From Thermogemmatispora carboxidivorans (GTDB lineage: Bacteria > Chloroflexota > Ktedonobacteria > Ktedonobacterales > Ktedonobacteraceae), in assembly GCF_000702505.1 (NCBI RefSeq), contig NZ_JNIM01000001.1, forward strand, positions 2,604,001 through 2,668,000: a DNA stretch of 64,000 nt. Direction: 5' to 3'. Position numbers and translations under genes: made by a program. Every line of letters begins with the position of its first letter. Position 1 is the stretch's first letter. Under the pieces are notes generated by a model. The model was given only the letters and a program-made list of their open reading frames with translations, was not told the DNA's origin and did no database searches. Below, piece by piece: positions 1-9,100 of this stretch.

Positions 1-110
1 GACCACATGGACCACCTCCACCACACACCACGGCTGAGATTGTGGCCGCCCCGCTGGCTGTGATACAGTACAAGGGCGCCGAGAGAACGTGTTTTGAAAC
101 GAGGTGTTCT

Positions 111-674
111 ATGAGTGATCACGACCAGTTGGAATCGGCCACGCTCGCCGGCGGCTGCTTCTGGTGTACAGAGGCCGTCTTCAAGCGCGTTAAAGGAGTG
201 GTGAGTGTGACACCAGGCTATGCCGCCTCCCAGGTTCCAAATCCCAGCTATGAACAGGTCTGTTCGGGGAAGACTGGCGCCGCTGAGGCCGTCCAGATCC
301 GCTACGATCCGCACCTGATTTCTTACGAGCAGCTGCTCGACATCTTCTGGCATACCCACGATCCCACAACCCTCAATCGTCAGGGGAACGACGTCGGGAC
401 GCAGTACCGCTCGGCCATTTTCTACCACAACGATGAGCAGCGACGCATCGCCCTGGCTTCGAAGGAGGCTCTGGAGCAGGCGCGGACCTACCGCAACCCG
501 ATTGTGACAGAGATTGTGCCCTTCAGCAACTTCTATCCAGCAGAAGATTACCACCGCGACTATTACGATCGCCACCCGAATCAACCTTACTGCATGATTG
601 TCATTACTCCCAAGGTACAGAAACTGCTGAAGGAGTACACCCCGGTAGTCAAGGAGGATCAGGCGCGGACCTGA
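111..674 (+). CDS. msrA: Peptide methionine sulfoxide reductase MsrA
   Basis: Reduces methionine-S-sulfoxide in proteins, a cytoplasmic oxidative-damage repair step. The 187-residue protein opens with the family signature GGCFWC, with the catalytic cysteine at residue 16. The conserved C-terminal stretch EDYHRDYY is followed by PYC, a likely resolving cysteine. Length is normal for a single-domain MsrA without a fused MsrB. The ATG at 111 is preferred over an upstream GTG at 42 because a GAGGTG Shine-Dalgarno lies at 101-106 and the extra N-terminal residues look non-coding. It stands alone; the next gene is on the opposite strand. Confidence 0.95.
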   Translation: MSDHDQLESATLAGGCFWCTEAVFKRVKGVVSVTPGYAASQVPNPSYEQVCSGKTGAAEAVQIRYDPHLISYEQLLDIFWHTHDPTTLNRQGNDVGTQYRSAIFYHNDEQRRIALASKEALEQARTYRNPIVTEIVPFSNFYPAEDYHRDYYDRHPNQPYCMIVITPKVQKLLKEYTPVVKEDQART

Positions 675-880
675 TGAGCCAGGCCCACAGCGAAGAACAC
701 CGCAGTCAGCGCCAAGACCACGCCTTGAAGCGAACGGGAAGAGCAGCGGGTGACCCCAGGAAGCGAGCAGGCATGAGCTTGAGCACAAAATCAAAGCGCC
801 TGGACTGGGGCCACCTTCTTGGCTGAGAAACGGGAACGGGACAGCCTGCACCAGCAGAGTCCACGACGAGGCGCTTGCCC

Positions 881-1891
881 TTAGAGGACCGCGGTCACGC
901 GGCGCAGCTTGCCATCGCGCAGAAAGTTCACGACAAGGCGATCGCCGGGCACATGGCGCCGTACAATGCGCTGCAGGTCGCGTGGCTCAGTGACTGGCTC
1001 ACCGTCGGCAGCCACAATGATGTCGAGGCGGCGCAGACCAGCTCGCTCAGCAGGACTGTCGTGGTGGACCTCCAGTAACTCCATAGCGCTGGGCTGGCTC
1101 AGTTGGAGGCTCCGCCGCAGGACAGGATCAAGCTGGATGCGCATTCCTCCAACTCCCAAGGCGACGCTACCTGCTCGCACTGTCCCCCCCCGCGTGATGC
1201 GGGCAATAGCTCCCTGAAGCGCCTCCAACGGAATCGAGAAACCCAGTCCCTGGGCCAGCGCCACCATCGCGGTCGTCATACCCACAACCCGCCCGGAGCT
1301 GTCAACCAGTGGGCCGCCCGAGTTTCCTGGGTTGATGGGGGTATCGGTCTGAATGAGATTGGTGAGGCGGCGCCCCCCGCGCCCCTCCAGGGTGCGCCCG
1401 AGGGCGCTGACGACACCTGCCGTCACAGTCCAGTTCAAGCCGTAGGGATTGCCCACGGCAATCACCAGCTGGCCTACCCGCAGCTTCCCCCGCCCAAACT
1501 CGGCAACCGGCAGACGGTCGGCGCCAATGCGCAGGAGAGCCACATCGGCATCAGCATCGGTACCGACCAGGCCAGCATCAAAGGAGCGCCCATCGGCCAG
1601 CGTCACCCGAATGCGCCGCGCTCCCTCGACAACGTGGGCATTGGTAAGCACCTGCCCATCGGAGGCAAAGAGAAAGCCTGAACCCAGCCCGGTTGCATCG
1701 AAACCGGGTCCACCGTAGGCCGGGGAAAGGTAAGGCCAGCGCAGCCCGCCGCGCTCAACGTCAATTCGCACGACCGCCGGCCCCACCCGCTCCGCTGCCG
1801 TTGTTACCGCACGCGAATAGGCATCGAGGGCCTGTGCATCTCGTTCTTCTGTTTCCATCATCGCTGCAAGCTTTCTGACGTGGAACCCCAT
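881..1891 (-). CDS. HtrA/DegP-like trypsin-type serine protease with PDZ domain
   Basis: Protein quality-control serine protease. The catalytic triad is visible as His86 (TNAHVV), Asp116 (ADVALL) and Ser191 (GNSGGP), followed by one PDZ domain at about residues 240-336. At 336 residues it has the normal size for a one-PDZ HtrA. I see no N-terminal membrane segment or signal peptide, unlike most HtrA proteins, so it may act in the cytoplasm or be exported by another route. The start is uncertain: ATG codons at 1891, 1861 and 1858 are in frame and none has a strong Shine-Dalgarno. It is monocistronic by context. Confidence 0.9.
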   Translation of the reverse strand: MGFHVRKLAAMMETEERDAQALDAYSRAVTTAAERVGPAVVRIDVERGGLRWPYLSPAYGGPGFDATGLGSGFLFASDGQVLTNAHVVEGARRIRVTLADGRSFDAGLVGTDADADVALLRIGADRLPVAEFGRGKLRVGQLVIAVGNPYGLNWTVTAGVVSALGRTLEGRGGRRLTNLIQTDTPINPGNSGGPLVDSSGRVVGMTTAMVALAQGLGFSIPLEALQGAIARITRGGTVRAGSVALGVGGMRIQLDPVLRRSLQLSQPSAMELLEVHHDSPAERAGLRRLDIIVAADGEPVTEPRDLQRIVRRHVPGDRLVVNFLRDGKLRRVTAVL

Positions 1892-2095
1892 TTTTCGCCA
1901 AGCGTGCGAGGCCGCGAAGCAATGAGATTGCTTCCTATTGTATCACATACCAGCATCAAAAGGCAGAGAGCAGAGCGGGGCAGAGCCAACGGGCCAGGCG
2001 CCAAGTGAAATGCGCCTGACCCAGAGCGATAGCTCAGCTCCAGCGAGCCAGTAGCCTGCCTGCTGACTGCTCGCGCGCTCTAGTGGACTCTCTTG

Positions 2096-3085
2096 CTAGA
2101 GGTTGCCCAGCAGCTCCATGAGCTGCACCAGCTCGCGCCGGTCATCGGCCAGAGGCACCAGCGCCACGATCAGTTCATCAAGCCCCTGAGCCAGTAGCTC
2201 ACGCAGGCGGGCGGCCACAGTGGTCTCATCACCCCACACAACCAGATTCCTGATCAATTCTTCTGGCAAGAGGCCATCGGCCCCCAGGGGATAGCCCGCA
2301 TCCGCGAACATGTTACGATAGAAGGGCGCGCGCCCATAAAAGCCGAGATGGCTGCGCGCTGCCTCCAGGACCACCCGCCAATCCGTTCCCAACACCACCG
2401 GCACGTGGGCCAGCAAGGGCGGCACCGGGCGCCCGCGTGCGGTGGCGCCTTCAACCAGCGCCGGCCTGGCCTTCTCCAGGAGATAGGGATGGGGACACAT
2501 CCAGGAAATGGCCCCATCTGCCACTTCGCCCGCCAGACGGAAGGCCCGGCTGCGCAGCGCAGAGACGAGTATCGGGACGCGCATGGGTCGGGAGAAGGTG
2601 GCACGTGCCGTGTAGAAGCGCCCCTGAACGTCCACAGTGCCATCCCACAGCGCCGCTCTCAGGATGCTCACATACTCGCGGAGCTGCTCCAACGGCTCCA
2701 CCATCGAGAAGCCGTAGACCCCCTCAATCGAGTGGCGATGACTGGTCCCTACTCCAAGGCGCAGGCGGCCTGGCCCCAGCTCCTCCAGCGTGTAAGCCTG
2801 CTGGGCCATGACCAGGGGATGCCGCGGGTAGGTCGGCACAATGGCCGTTCCCAGGCGGAGGCGCTCCGTCTGCACCAGAGCCGCGGCAAACAGCGTCAGA
2901 GTATCCGGCAAGGTTGGCAGCTGCGTCATCCAGAACTGACAGACCCCAGCCTGCTCGGCCTGACGAAGCCTCTCTAGAAGATGAGGCACAGCAGCGCTTC
3001 CAAAGAGTGCCAGCCCAACACGCTCGCGCGCCGGCTGGTTCGCACTTCCCTGCCCGTGAGCCGAAACGGTGCTCTGTTGCTCCAT
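2096..3085 (-). CDS. LLM-class (luciferase-like, probably F420-dependent) oxidoreductase
   Basis: A 329-residue TIM-barrel flavin/F420 oxidoreductase of the bacterial luciferase-like family. The N-terminal strand (RVGLALFGSA), the segment RLRLGTAIVPTYPRHP and the later LGVGTSHRHSIEGVYG are typical of F420-dependent LLM enzymes such as the methylene-H4MPT reductase-like group. The substrate cannot be named. The ATG at 3085 (MEQQSTV) is chosen because a purine-rich AGAGAGAAG precedes it; a longer in-frame start at 3145 adds an unlikely basic, Cys-containing leader. Neighbours give no pathway. Confidence 0.85.
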   Translation of the reverse strand: MEQQSTVSAHGQGSANQPARERVGLALFGSAAVPHLLERLRQAEQAGVCQFWMTQLPTLPDTLTLFAAALVQTERLRLGTAIVPTYPRHPLVMAQQAYTLEELGPGRLRLGVGTSHRHSIEGVYGFSMVEPLEQLREYVSILRAALWDGTVDVQGRFYTARATFSRPMRVPILVSALRSRAFRLAGEVADGAISWMCPHPYLLEKARPALVEGATARGRPVPPLLAHVPVVLGTDWRVVLEAARSHLGFYGRAPFYRNMFADAGYPLGADGLLPEELIRNLVVWGDETTVAARLRELLAQGLDELIVALVPLADDRRELVQLMELLGNL

Positions 3086-3271
3086 CAATCTTCTCTCTTC
3101 CTTCACCTGGCACTGCCTTTGTTCGTGGCAGCTACCAGTTCTCATGCAAGAGGAGAGCAGCCTCAGCAGGCTCTCTCCTGTCGTGTATCATAGCACCCCT
3201 CAAGCAGCCATTTCAAACCAGGGAAGTGCTCCCGGCGGACCGAAACCGCTCCCACCGATCGATCACTCAGC

Positions 3272-4063
3272 CTAGAGACCAGCCGCCGCCCGCCGGTGTT
3301 GGTTGGCACCGGCCCGATACTCGCGCATCACCAGCTCCGTCAGCTCCTCCACTGACGTCTCAGCTGCTGGCTTATCCAGGGCAATGCGCCCATGCTGCAG
3401 CAGATTCACCCGATCACAGATCTCCAGCACCTGGGCATAATTGTGGGCGATCATCATGATCGAAACCTGACCCTCGCTCTTGAGCGTCCGTATCAGATTC
3501 ATAATTAAACTGCCTTCCTTGGCCCCCATCGCCGCCAGCGGCTCATCCAGTAGCAAAATGCGCGCCTGCGAGTAGACCGCGCGCGCAATGGCGATCGATT
3601 GACGCTGGCCCCCCGAGAGCTGGGCCACCTCGGTATCGACCGAAGGAATATTGACCCCCATATGCCCCAGATACTCACGCGCCAGACGGCGCATCCGCTG
3701 ATTATTGAGCAGCGGGAAAGGGTTCAGCAGCGACTCACGCTTCAGAAACATATTATGATAGACGCTCAGCTCATTAATGAGAGCCAGATCCTGATAAACA
3801 GTCTCGATACCTAGAGAACGAGCATGGGAGACCGAACGCAGACGGACCTCCTTGCCGTCGATAAAGATGCGGCCCTCATCGGGCTGCAGGAAGCCCGTCA
3901 GGATCTTGATCAGCGTTGACTTACCGGCCCCATTGTCGCCGACCAGGCCCAGGACCTCGCCCCGACGCAGATAGAGACTGACGCCACTGAGAGCTGTCAC
4001 CGCGCCAAAGCGCTTGATCAGTCCCTCCGTGCGAATCACCTCTGTCGTTGTGAACTCACTCAT
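3272..4063 (-). CDS. Sugar ABC transporter ATP-binding protein (single ABC domain)
   Basis: ATPase that powers a carbohydrate importer. Walker A GDNGAGKST is at residues 42-50, the signature LSGGQ at 149-153 and Walker B ILLLDEP at 169-175. It has a single cassette of 263 residues, as in FrcA-type fructose/ribose importers, rather than the duplicated RbsA form. The start ATG at 4063 overlaps the permease stop by 4 nt (ATGA), so translation is coupled. The membrane and binding components lie immediately upstream on the same strand. Confidence 0.93.
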   Translation of the reverse strand: MSEFTTTEVIRTEGLIKRFGAVTALSGVSLYLRRGEVLGLVGDNGAGKSTLIKILTGFLQPDEGRIFIDGKEVRLRSVSHARSLGIETVYQDLALINELSVYHNMFLKRESLLNPFPLLNNQRMRRLAREYLGHMGVNIPSVDTEVAQLSGGQRQSIAIARAVYSQARILLLDEPLAAMGAKEGSLIMNLIRTLKSEGQVSIMMIAHNYAQVLEICDRVNLLQHGRIALDKPAAETSVEELTELVMREYRAGANQHRRAAAGL

Positions 4064-5088
4064 TCGCGCCCTGCCTCTCGCCATAGTCGCAGACGAACGT
4101 TCAAAACCATCGCCACCAGGATGGCCGCTCCCAGGATAATATCAAACGTGAAGGCGCTGACCCCAAGCAGCGTAAAGCCATCACGGAGGATCGAGAGCAC
4201 CAGCGTCCCCAGAAAAGCCCCCACGATCGTGCCCAGCCCCCCAGTCAGGGCCGTGCCGCCGATGACCGCGCCGGCGACCGCCATGAACATAATGTCGGTT
4301 CCCCCCGCCAGCGGATCGATCGAGGTGATGCGGAACGCCTCCAGGGTGCCAGCGAAGCCACCGAGCACGCTACAGAGTATGAAATTGCCAATCTTGATAC
4401 GGGCCACATTCACCCCCACCTCGCTGGCCCCCAGCAGGTTGCCACCGGTCGCCACCGTATGAAGGCCCCAGCGCGTCCAGGAGAGCACGATCTGCATGAC
4501 GACGGCGATGGCCACGGCCCAGATGATCTCAGCGTAGGCAGCGTGCCCCAAAATCTCATTGACCCAACCCTCTGAGGGCGTCAAGACCGGGAAGCCCTGG
4601 GAGATGGTAAGGGTCAGGCCATTGATCAGAAAGAGAGTGCCCAGGGTCGTGATGAAGGAGGGCACCTTCAGCATGACAGTAATCAGGCCATTGAAAAGGC
4701 CCACGAGCGCGCAGACGATCAGCCCCAGGATGAGCCCCACCAGGAGCGGCAGGCCCGCCTGATTGGCAAAGTACATGATGAACGGCGCCAGAGCATAGAC
4801 TTGACCCACCGAGAGGTCGATCTCGCCACAGATCAAGAGCATAACCTCGCCGGCGGAAATGATGGCGGTCGCAGCCACAAACTGGGAGAGCGTCCTGAGG
4901 TTTTGCGTTGAAAGAAAGGCTTGATTGGAGAACTGGAAGTAAATGATCAGGGCGATGGCCACGACCACAATGCTGGCTTCACGCTGCCGCAGGAAGAGAC
5001 GGGCCACTCGGAGCCAGGAATTGGGCCGCTTCGGCATCGGTTCCGGCTCCGTCTTCACCGGCGGAGCAAAAAGCACATCTTCGGCCAT
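4060..5088 (-). CDS. Sugar ABC transporter permease (RbsC/FrcB-like)
   Basis: Membrane subunit of a carbohydrate importer, 342 residues with about nine or ten hydrophobic segments. A conserved family block runs through GEIDLSVGQVYAL and GGTALTGGLGTIVGAFLGT, typical of the branched-chain/ribose permease family. The start ATG at 5088 has AAGGAG 7 nt upstream. It is coupled by ATGA to the ATPase gene and preceded by the binding-protein gene across a 434-nt gap that contains a long inverted repeat. Confidence 0.93.
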   Translation of the reverse strand: MAEDVLFAPPVKTEPEPMPKRPNSWLRVARLFLRQREASIVVVAIALIIYFQFSNQAFLSTQNLRTLSQFVAATAIISAGEVMLLICGEIDLSVGQVYALAPFIMYFANQAGLPLLVGLILGLIVCALVGLFNGLITVMLKVPSFITTLGTLFLINGLTLTISQGFPVLTPSEGWVNEILGHAAYAEIIWAVAIAVVMQIVLSWTRWGLHTVATGGNLLGASEVGVNVARIKIGNFILCSVLGGFAGTLEAFRITSIDPLAGGTDIMFMAVAGAVIGGTALTGGLGTIVGAFLGTLVLSILRDGFTLLGVSAFTFDIILGAAILVAMVLNVRLRLWREAGRE

Positions 5089-5522
5089 TGCGATGCTCCT
5101 TCTTGTTGCGTGCTATCTACCTTCTGATTGCCCTCCGCCCCCTCAAGCTCCCCCCGGCCTGCTTCCACGCCGCTGCACCACCTCGCCTGCCGGGCCGCTG
5201 GTGCTCCTCACATCTTCGCTAAGGAGCGGACAGTAATAGTATGTCCTAAAGGAGAAGAATCTGTAAGCCCTCGCCGCTTTCTTACTCCTCCTCTCGTAGG
5301 AGCAGCTATCACCCGCCAGGTAGACTCAGGACAGGAAGCTAGACCAGAGGAGCAGCCAGCGCGCCAGACTTACAGATTCTTCGGCTATCTATCCTCGTGC
5401 GCAAGGGCTATCGGGCTGACTGCCTGCTGGCTGAACAGCGGGAGGCCAGTAGACCGTCAGCCCGCACTTGGTGAGCGTCCCGGCTGGGCGGGGCCTCTTC
5501 TGTTCGCACGCCTCTCTTCTCT
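5089..5522. other. Intergenic gap inside the sugar ABC transporter cluster
   Basis: A 434-nt non-coding stretch between the binding-protein gene and the permease gene, both transcribed leftward. It holds a perfect 14-nt inverted repeat (5254-5267 with 5369-5382) and no credible gene. Confidence 0.6.
5254..5382 (-). repeat. 14-bp perfect inverted repeat in the transporter mRNA
   Basis: GAAGAATCTGTAAG at 5254-5267 is matched by its exact reverse complement at 5369-5382, with about 100 nt between. In the leftward transcript this would form a long-range stem between the binding-protein and permease genes. Such structures often stabilise the binding-protein mRNA or lower downstream expression. 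The role here is inference. Confidence 0.55.
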
Positions 5523-6620
5523 TCACGAGCGTGGCACCAGCTGCTCCTTGGAAGAACTCCCCTCAAAGCGCGTCTGCGTGCGCAGATAAGGGCCGACGTT
5601 CTCCTTGGTAACAAAGAGCAGACCGGTGTCGGTGTCGGAAGGCACCATCAGGCCACCCGAGAGCAGGTAGAGGAAGAGCTGAATCACTGGATAGAAGCCC
5701 TGGAGGTAGGGCTGCTGGTCGATCGTGAAATCGAGATTGCCAGCCTGGATCTCCTGGAGGGTCTTGGTCAAGAGATCATAGCCGCCGCCATGCACTCCTT
5801 TAGACGCCAGGTTGTATTTCTCCATGACCTGGGCGACGCCCTGGGTACTGCCCGCATCGACGGCAAACATCCCTTTGAGGTTGGAATGACCGAGATAGTA
5901 GGCTTCGATGCGCGACAGCTCCTCTTCTACCTGGGCCCCCGTCGCGACTTCAACAAAGTTGATCGGCGCCTTGGAGTCTAAAATGGCTTGCTTGGCCCCG
6001 TTGATGCGCGGCTGAATATTGAGCGAGCCGGGAGTAGCAATGAAGCCGACAACATCCCCACTGCCGACAAGAGAGACAATGCGCTGCCCCATGCGATAGC
6101 CCGATTGATAGAGATCCTGACCAATGTAGGCCAGGCGCCGGTTCTTGCTCCCAGCTGGCGCATCGGCGTTGTAGGCCACCACCGGAATACCCGCATCCAG
6201 AGCACGATTGACCGGATCGTCAAAGGCAGTGGGGTCAATGATGGAGACGGCGATGCCATCAGCCTTGGCAGCAATGGCGGCGTTGAAGGCGTCTACCATT
6301 TCCCTGACAAGGCTGTTGGCCGAACCTGTCCATTGATAGGTACAACCAACGAGAGCGCAGGCATCCTGAATACCGTATTGGGTGGGAACAAAGAAGGGAT
6401 TAGTGGTGACATGATTGATAAAGACGAAGTTCCATTTCGGATGGCTGGGGAAGTTGCCCGCCACTCCCGTGGGAGAGCTGCTGCTCGATGGCTGGCCACC
6501 ACAGGCCGCCAGCGCCGAGGCGAGCGTGGCCCCGGCTCCTCCGGCTAGCGCAGTCTGCAGCAGACGCCGTCGTCTGAGGGGAAGACGCTCGAAATACGCT
6601 GAGAAGCTTGATCCTTCCAC
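5523..6620 (-). CDS. Sugar ABC transporter substrate-binding lipoprotein
   Basis: Periplasmic-type sugar-binding protein of the RbsB family, 365 residues. The N-terminus carries an arginine cluster (LRRRRLLQ), a short hydrophobic core and a lipobox LAAC with the lipidated cysteine at residue 40, followed by a Ser-rich linker. The mature part has the usual HVTTNPFF, DAFNAAIAAKADGIAVSI and VVAYNADAP segments. The GTG at 6620 is chosen because GGAGG lies 7 nt upstream and yields a compact signal peptide; the ORF can be read further up to 6728. It is probably the first gene of the transporter operon. Confidence 0.92.
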   Translation of the reverse strand: MEGSSFSAYFERLPLRRRRLLQTALAGGAGATLASALAACGGQPSSSSSPTGVAGNFPSHPKWNFVFINHVTTNPFFVPTQYGIQDACALVGCTYQWTGSANSLVREMVDAFNAAIAAKADGIAVSIIDPTAFDDPVNRALDAGIPVVAYNADAPAGSKNRRLAYIGQDLYQSGYRMGQRIVSLVGSGDVVGFIATPGSLNIQPRINGAKQAILDSKAPINFVEVATGAQVEEELSRIEAYYLGHSNLKGMFAVDAGSTQGVAQVMEKYNLASKGVHGGGYDLLTKTLQEIQAGNLDFTIDQQPYLQGFYPVIQLFLYLLSGGLMVPSDTDTGLLFVTKENVGPYLRTQTRFEGSSSKEQLVPRS

Positions 6621-6888
6621 GGCTGGACCTCCAGTTCCTTCTAGTCGCCTGACAGACAGAGCGATTGCCTGGGAAGGCTCACTCCGAGCGAGCGACGAAA
6701 CTTGACAAGGAGAGCTTCCTCCTTGCACTTTGCTTGCTTTCCTCGCTTCAGTCGCTGTGCTTGCTGGTTGGCTCGCGCTCTCTTTCTCCCGGTTCCCTAC
6801 GACCTCGTACGGCTGCCCGCGCTCTCCATTATCAACATCGATATTTGTCTATTTAATGATGAGCAGAGATCGCTGCGTTGGTGCCGGG

Positions 6889-7686
6889 TCACTCACCTCC
6901 TTCCCTGAGAGCAGTGGGCGTCTCGCCCTGACCGGGGCAAGCGCTCAAGGGCAGGTCCGAGCCTGTGCCGCTATAGCCCAGTGCCCGGTGTACATCCTCA
7001 GTTGTCAAGACAATGAGTTCGCGCATAGCCTCCTCGGCGGCCAGTTCCTGGCCCTGGCGAATGGCCTCGGCAACGCGCCGATGGAGCGGCATCGTGCGCC
7101 GATTGGCTCCTGGCAGGCGCGCAGTCACGAGGCGACTGGCACGCAGAGGAGCTGCCAGTGTGGCCACAATGCGCTGTAACAGCTCGTTGTGAGCTGCGGC
7201 ACAGATGGCGCTGTGAAAAGCCAGGTCGGCCTCAATATACGGCTCGGCCTCCTCGACCAGCTTCTCCAGCAGGCCACAGGCTCGCTCAATGGTCTCTATC
7301 TCTTCGGCAGTCGCCCGCGAGGCTGCCAGTCGTGCCGTCATCGGCTCAAACATGAGGCGTACTTCACAGATCGCCTCCAGAAAGGCTGGATCAGGCCCCA
7401 CCTCGTACTGCCAGGTCAGCACTTCGGGATCAAGCAGGTTCCAGTCCGCCCGGGGGCGTACCCGGGTCCCCGTCCGTGGGCGCGCTTCAATCAATCCTTT
7501 CTCCGCCAGCACTTTGAGCGCTTCGCGCAAGACTGGACGGCTAACGTTGAACTGCTGGCTCAGCTCAGGTTCGCTCAAAAGGGCATCTCCCGGTTGGAAT
7601 TCCTTGCGCATGATGCTCAACCCGATCTCCCGCACGACCTGCGCGGACAGGTTTTGCCGCCTGAGCGAACGGAAGGTTCTTGCCAT
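6889..7686 (-). CDS. GntR-family (FadR subfamily) transcriptional repressor
   Basis: A 265-residue ligand-responsive regulator. Residues about 1-75 form the winged helix (SEPELSQQFNVSRPVLREALKVLAEKGLI). The rest is an all-helical FCD ligand domain, with metal-binding-type histidines in ADLAFHSAI and in MPLHRRVAEAI. FCD-type GntR proteins commonly control sugar-acid genes. That fits the flanking sugar importer and the divergent dehydratase. ATG at 7686 follows GGAGG. A canonical FadR-type operator sits just upstream at 7697-7711, so self-repression is likely. Confidence 0.92.
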   Translation of the reverse strand: MARTFRSLRRQNLSAQVVREIGLSIMRKEFQPGDALLSEPELSQQFNVSRPVLREALKVLAEKGLIEARPRTGTRVRPRADWNLLDPEVLTWQYEVGPDPAFLEAICEVRLMFEPMTARLAASRATAEEIETIERACGLLEKLVEEAEPYIEADLAFHSAICAAAHNELLQRIVATLAAPLRASRLVTARLPGANRRTMPLHRRVAEAIRQGQELAAEEAMRELIVLTTEDVHRALGYSGTGSDLPLSACPGQGETPTALREGGE

Positions 7687-7696
7687 CGGCCTCCAT

Positions 7697-7711
7697 AATT
7701 GTCATACAATT
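7697..7711 (-). promoter_or_regulatory. FadR-type GntR operator
   Basis: AATTGTCATACAATT is a perfect palindrome with 6-bp arms. On the minus strand it contains TTGTATGACAA, which fits the FadR-subfamily consensus TnGTnnnACnA. It lies between the predicted -10 box and the gntR start codon, where bound repressor would block transcription. Confidence 0.65.
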
Positions 7712-7718
7712 TAACGAT

Positions 7719-7747
7719 ATGATAATATAGGATACGGTCTCTGTCAA
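7719..7747 (-). promoter_or_regulatory. Sigma-70-type promoter of the gntR gene
   Basis: On the minus strand, TTGACA (7742-7747) and TATCAT (7719-7724) are separated by exactly 17 nt and point at the GntR gene. The operator at 7697-7711 lies just downstream, over the expected transcription start. Confidence 0.6.
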
Positions 7748-7823
7748 GCCATCTGCTCGCTGATGGAGTCCTCTTAGCGCCGTTCACTGTCGATCACCTC
7801 GAGAGGAGCTAGCGGGTACCGGT

Positions 7824-9041
7824 ATGAAAATCGTTGATGTCAAGACCCATGTGATGGGCACCGCCTGGCGGAATCTGACCTTTGTGCGTGTGATTACCGA
7901 TGAGGGACTGGAGGGGGTCGGTGAGGTGCGTATGCTCAATCATACGGATGCCCTGTTGGGCTATCTGGCCGAGGCTGTGCCCAACCATGTGCTCGGCCAT
8001 GATCCACACCATATCGAGGATCTGGTGCAGCGCATGTACCGCAACGATTATGCCCGCGCCGGCGAGATCGCTATGTCGGCCATCGCGACTATCGAGATCG
8101 CTTGCTGGGATATCGTGGGCAAGGCCCTGGGGCGCCCGATCTATGAGCTGCTGGGGGGCCCGGTCCGCGAGCGTATGAAGGCCTATGCCAATGGCTGGTA
8201 TACGGTCGAGCGCACACCCGAGGAGTTCCACCGGGCAGCGCGGCGGGTGGTTGAGCGCGGCTATCGCGCCTTAAAGCTCGATCCCTTCGGCTCGGGTTTC
8301 TACGAGCTGGAAGCGGCAGAGAAGCGCAGGGCAGTGGCGCTGGTGGAGGCAGTGCGCGATGCCGTCGGCCCAGATGTGGAGCTACTGATCGAGATGCATG
8401 GGCGCTTTAATCCAGCAACGGCGGTCGAAATGGCCCGGGAGCTGGCCCCGTTTCAGCCTTCCTGGATCGAGGAGCCGGTCCCTCCCGAAAATCTGGCGGC
8501 TCTCAAGAAGGTAGCCGAGCAGGTGACGCTTCCGGTTGCAACCGGCGAACGCCTGCATACACGCTACGATTTCCGCCCGCTCTTTGAGCTGCAGGCTGCC
8601 GATATTATTCAGCCCGACATTACGCACTGTGGCGGGCTACTGGAGGTACGTAAGCTGGCTGCCTGGGCAGAGTGCTACTATATGCTGGTAGCCCCCCACA
8701 ACGTCGGCGGCCCGGTCTCGACAGCGGCAGCACTCCATCTGGCTGCCGTGACGCCCAATTTTAAGATTCAGGAGCATTTTAACGATCTCAATGAGGAGTG
8801 GGTCAAGCAGGCGGCCCCAGGTAACCCCGAGGTGGTCGACGGCTATTTCTCGCTGCCGCAAGGGCCGGGCCTGGGGGTGACCCTCGATGAGTCCTTTGTC
8901 ACCGCCCACCCGCGCCAGCGCATTTTCTTTAATCTCTTTGCGGAAAACTGGCATCTGCGCCAGGCGGTACAGCCGCCAGTGACGGGATCTGCCGCCGCCG
9001 CTTCTTCTTCTGGCGATCAGCCCCCGTCACCGTCAGCCTAG
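7824..9041 (+). CDS. Mandelate racemase/muconate lactonizing enzyme family protein, sugar-acid dehydratase-like
   Basis: Enolase-superfamily enzyme of 405 residues that abstracts a proton alpha to a carboxylate. An N-terminal capping domain (1-120) is followed by the barrel. Metal ligands appear as Glu190 in IEMHGRF, Glu216 in WIEEP and Glu242 in TGERL. His192 of the MHGR motif matches the acid of galactonate/gluconate dehydratases. Lys151, Asp265 and His292 are candidate bases or acids. The closest functional group is probably D-galactonate or D-gluconate dehydratase; exact substrate unknown. It is divergent from the GntR gene, next to the sugar importer, so likely co-regulated. The C-terminal 20 residues are a low-complexity tail. 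Confidence 0.85.
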   Translation: MKIVDVKTHVMGTAWRNLTFVRVITDEGLEGVGEVRMLNHTDALLGYLAEAVPNHVLGHDPHHIEDLVQRMYRNDYARAGEIAMSAIATIEIACWDIVGKALGRPIYELLGGPVRERMKAYANGWYTVERTPEEFHRAARRVVERGYRALKLDPFGSGFYELEAAEKRRAVALVEAVRDAVGPDVELLIEMHGRFNPATAVEMARELAPFQPSWIEEPVPPENLAALKKVAEQVTLPVATGERLHTRYDFRPLFELQAADIIQPDITHCGGLLEVRKLAAWAECYYMLVAPHNVGGPVSTAAALHLAAVTPNFKIQEHFNDLNEEWVKQAAPGNPEVVDGYFSLPQGPGLGVTLDESFVTAHPRQRIFFNLFAENWHLRQAVQPPVTGSAAAASSSGDQPPSPSA

Positions 9042-9100
9042 CAAGCGTTAAGCAAGGAAGGCGGATAGCGCTGCTGTGCGCCTCTGGCCAGACGACCTTC

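Noticed and set aside
1103-1681. Long plus-strand open frame of 192 codons inside the HtrA-like gene
   Set aside because: It is antisense to a complete protease gene with all catalytic motifs and has no family-like features; a shadow frame of high-GC DNA.
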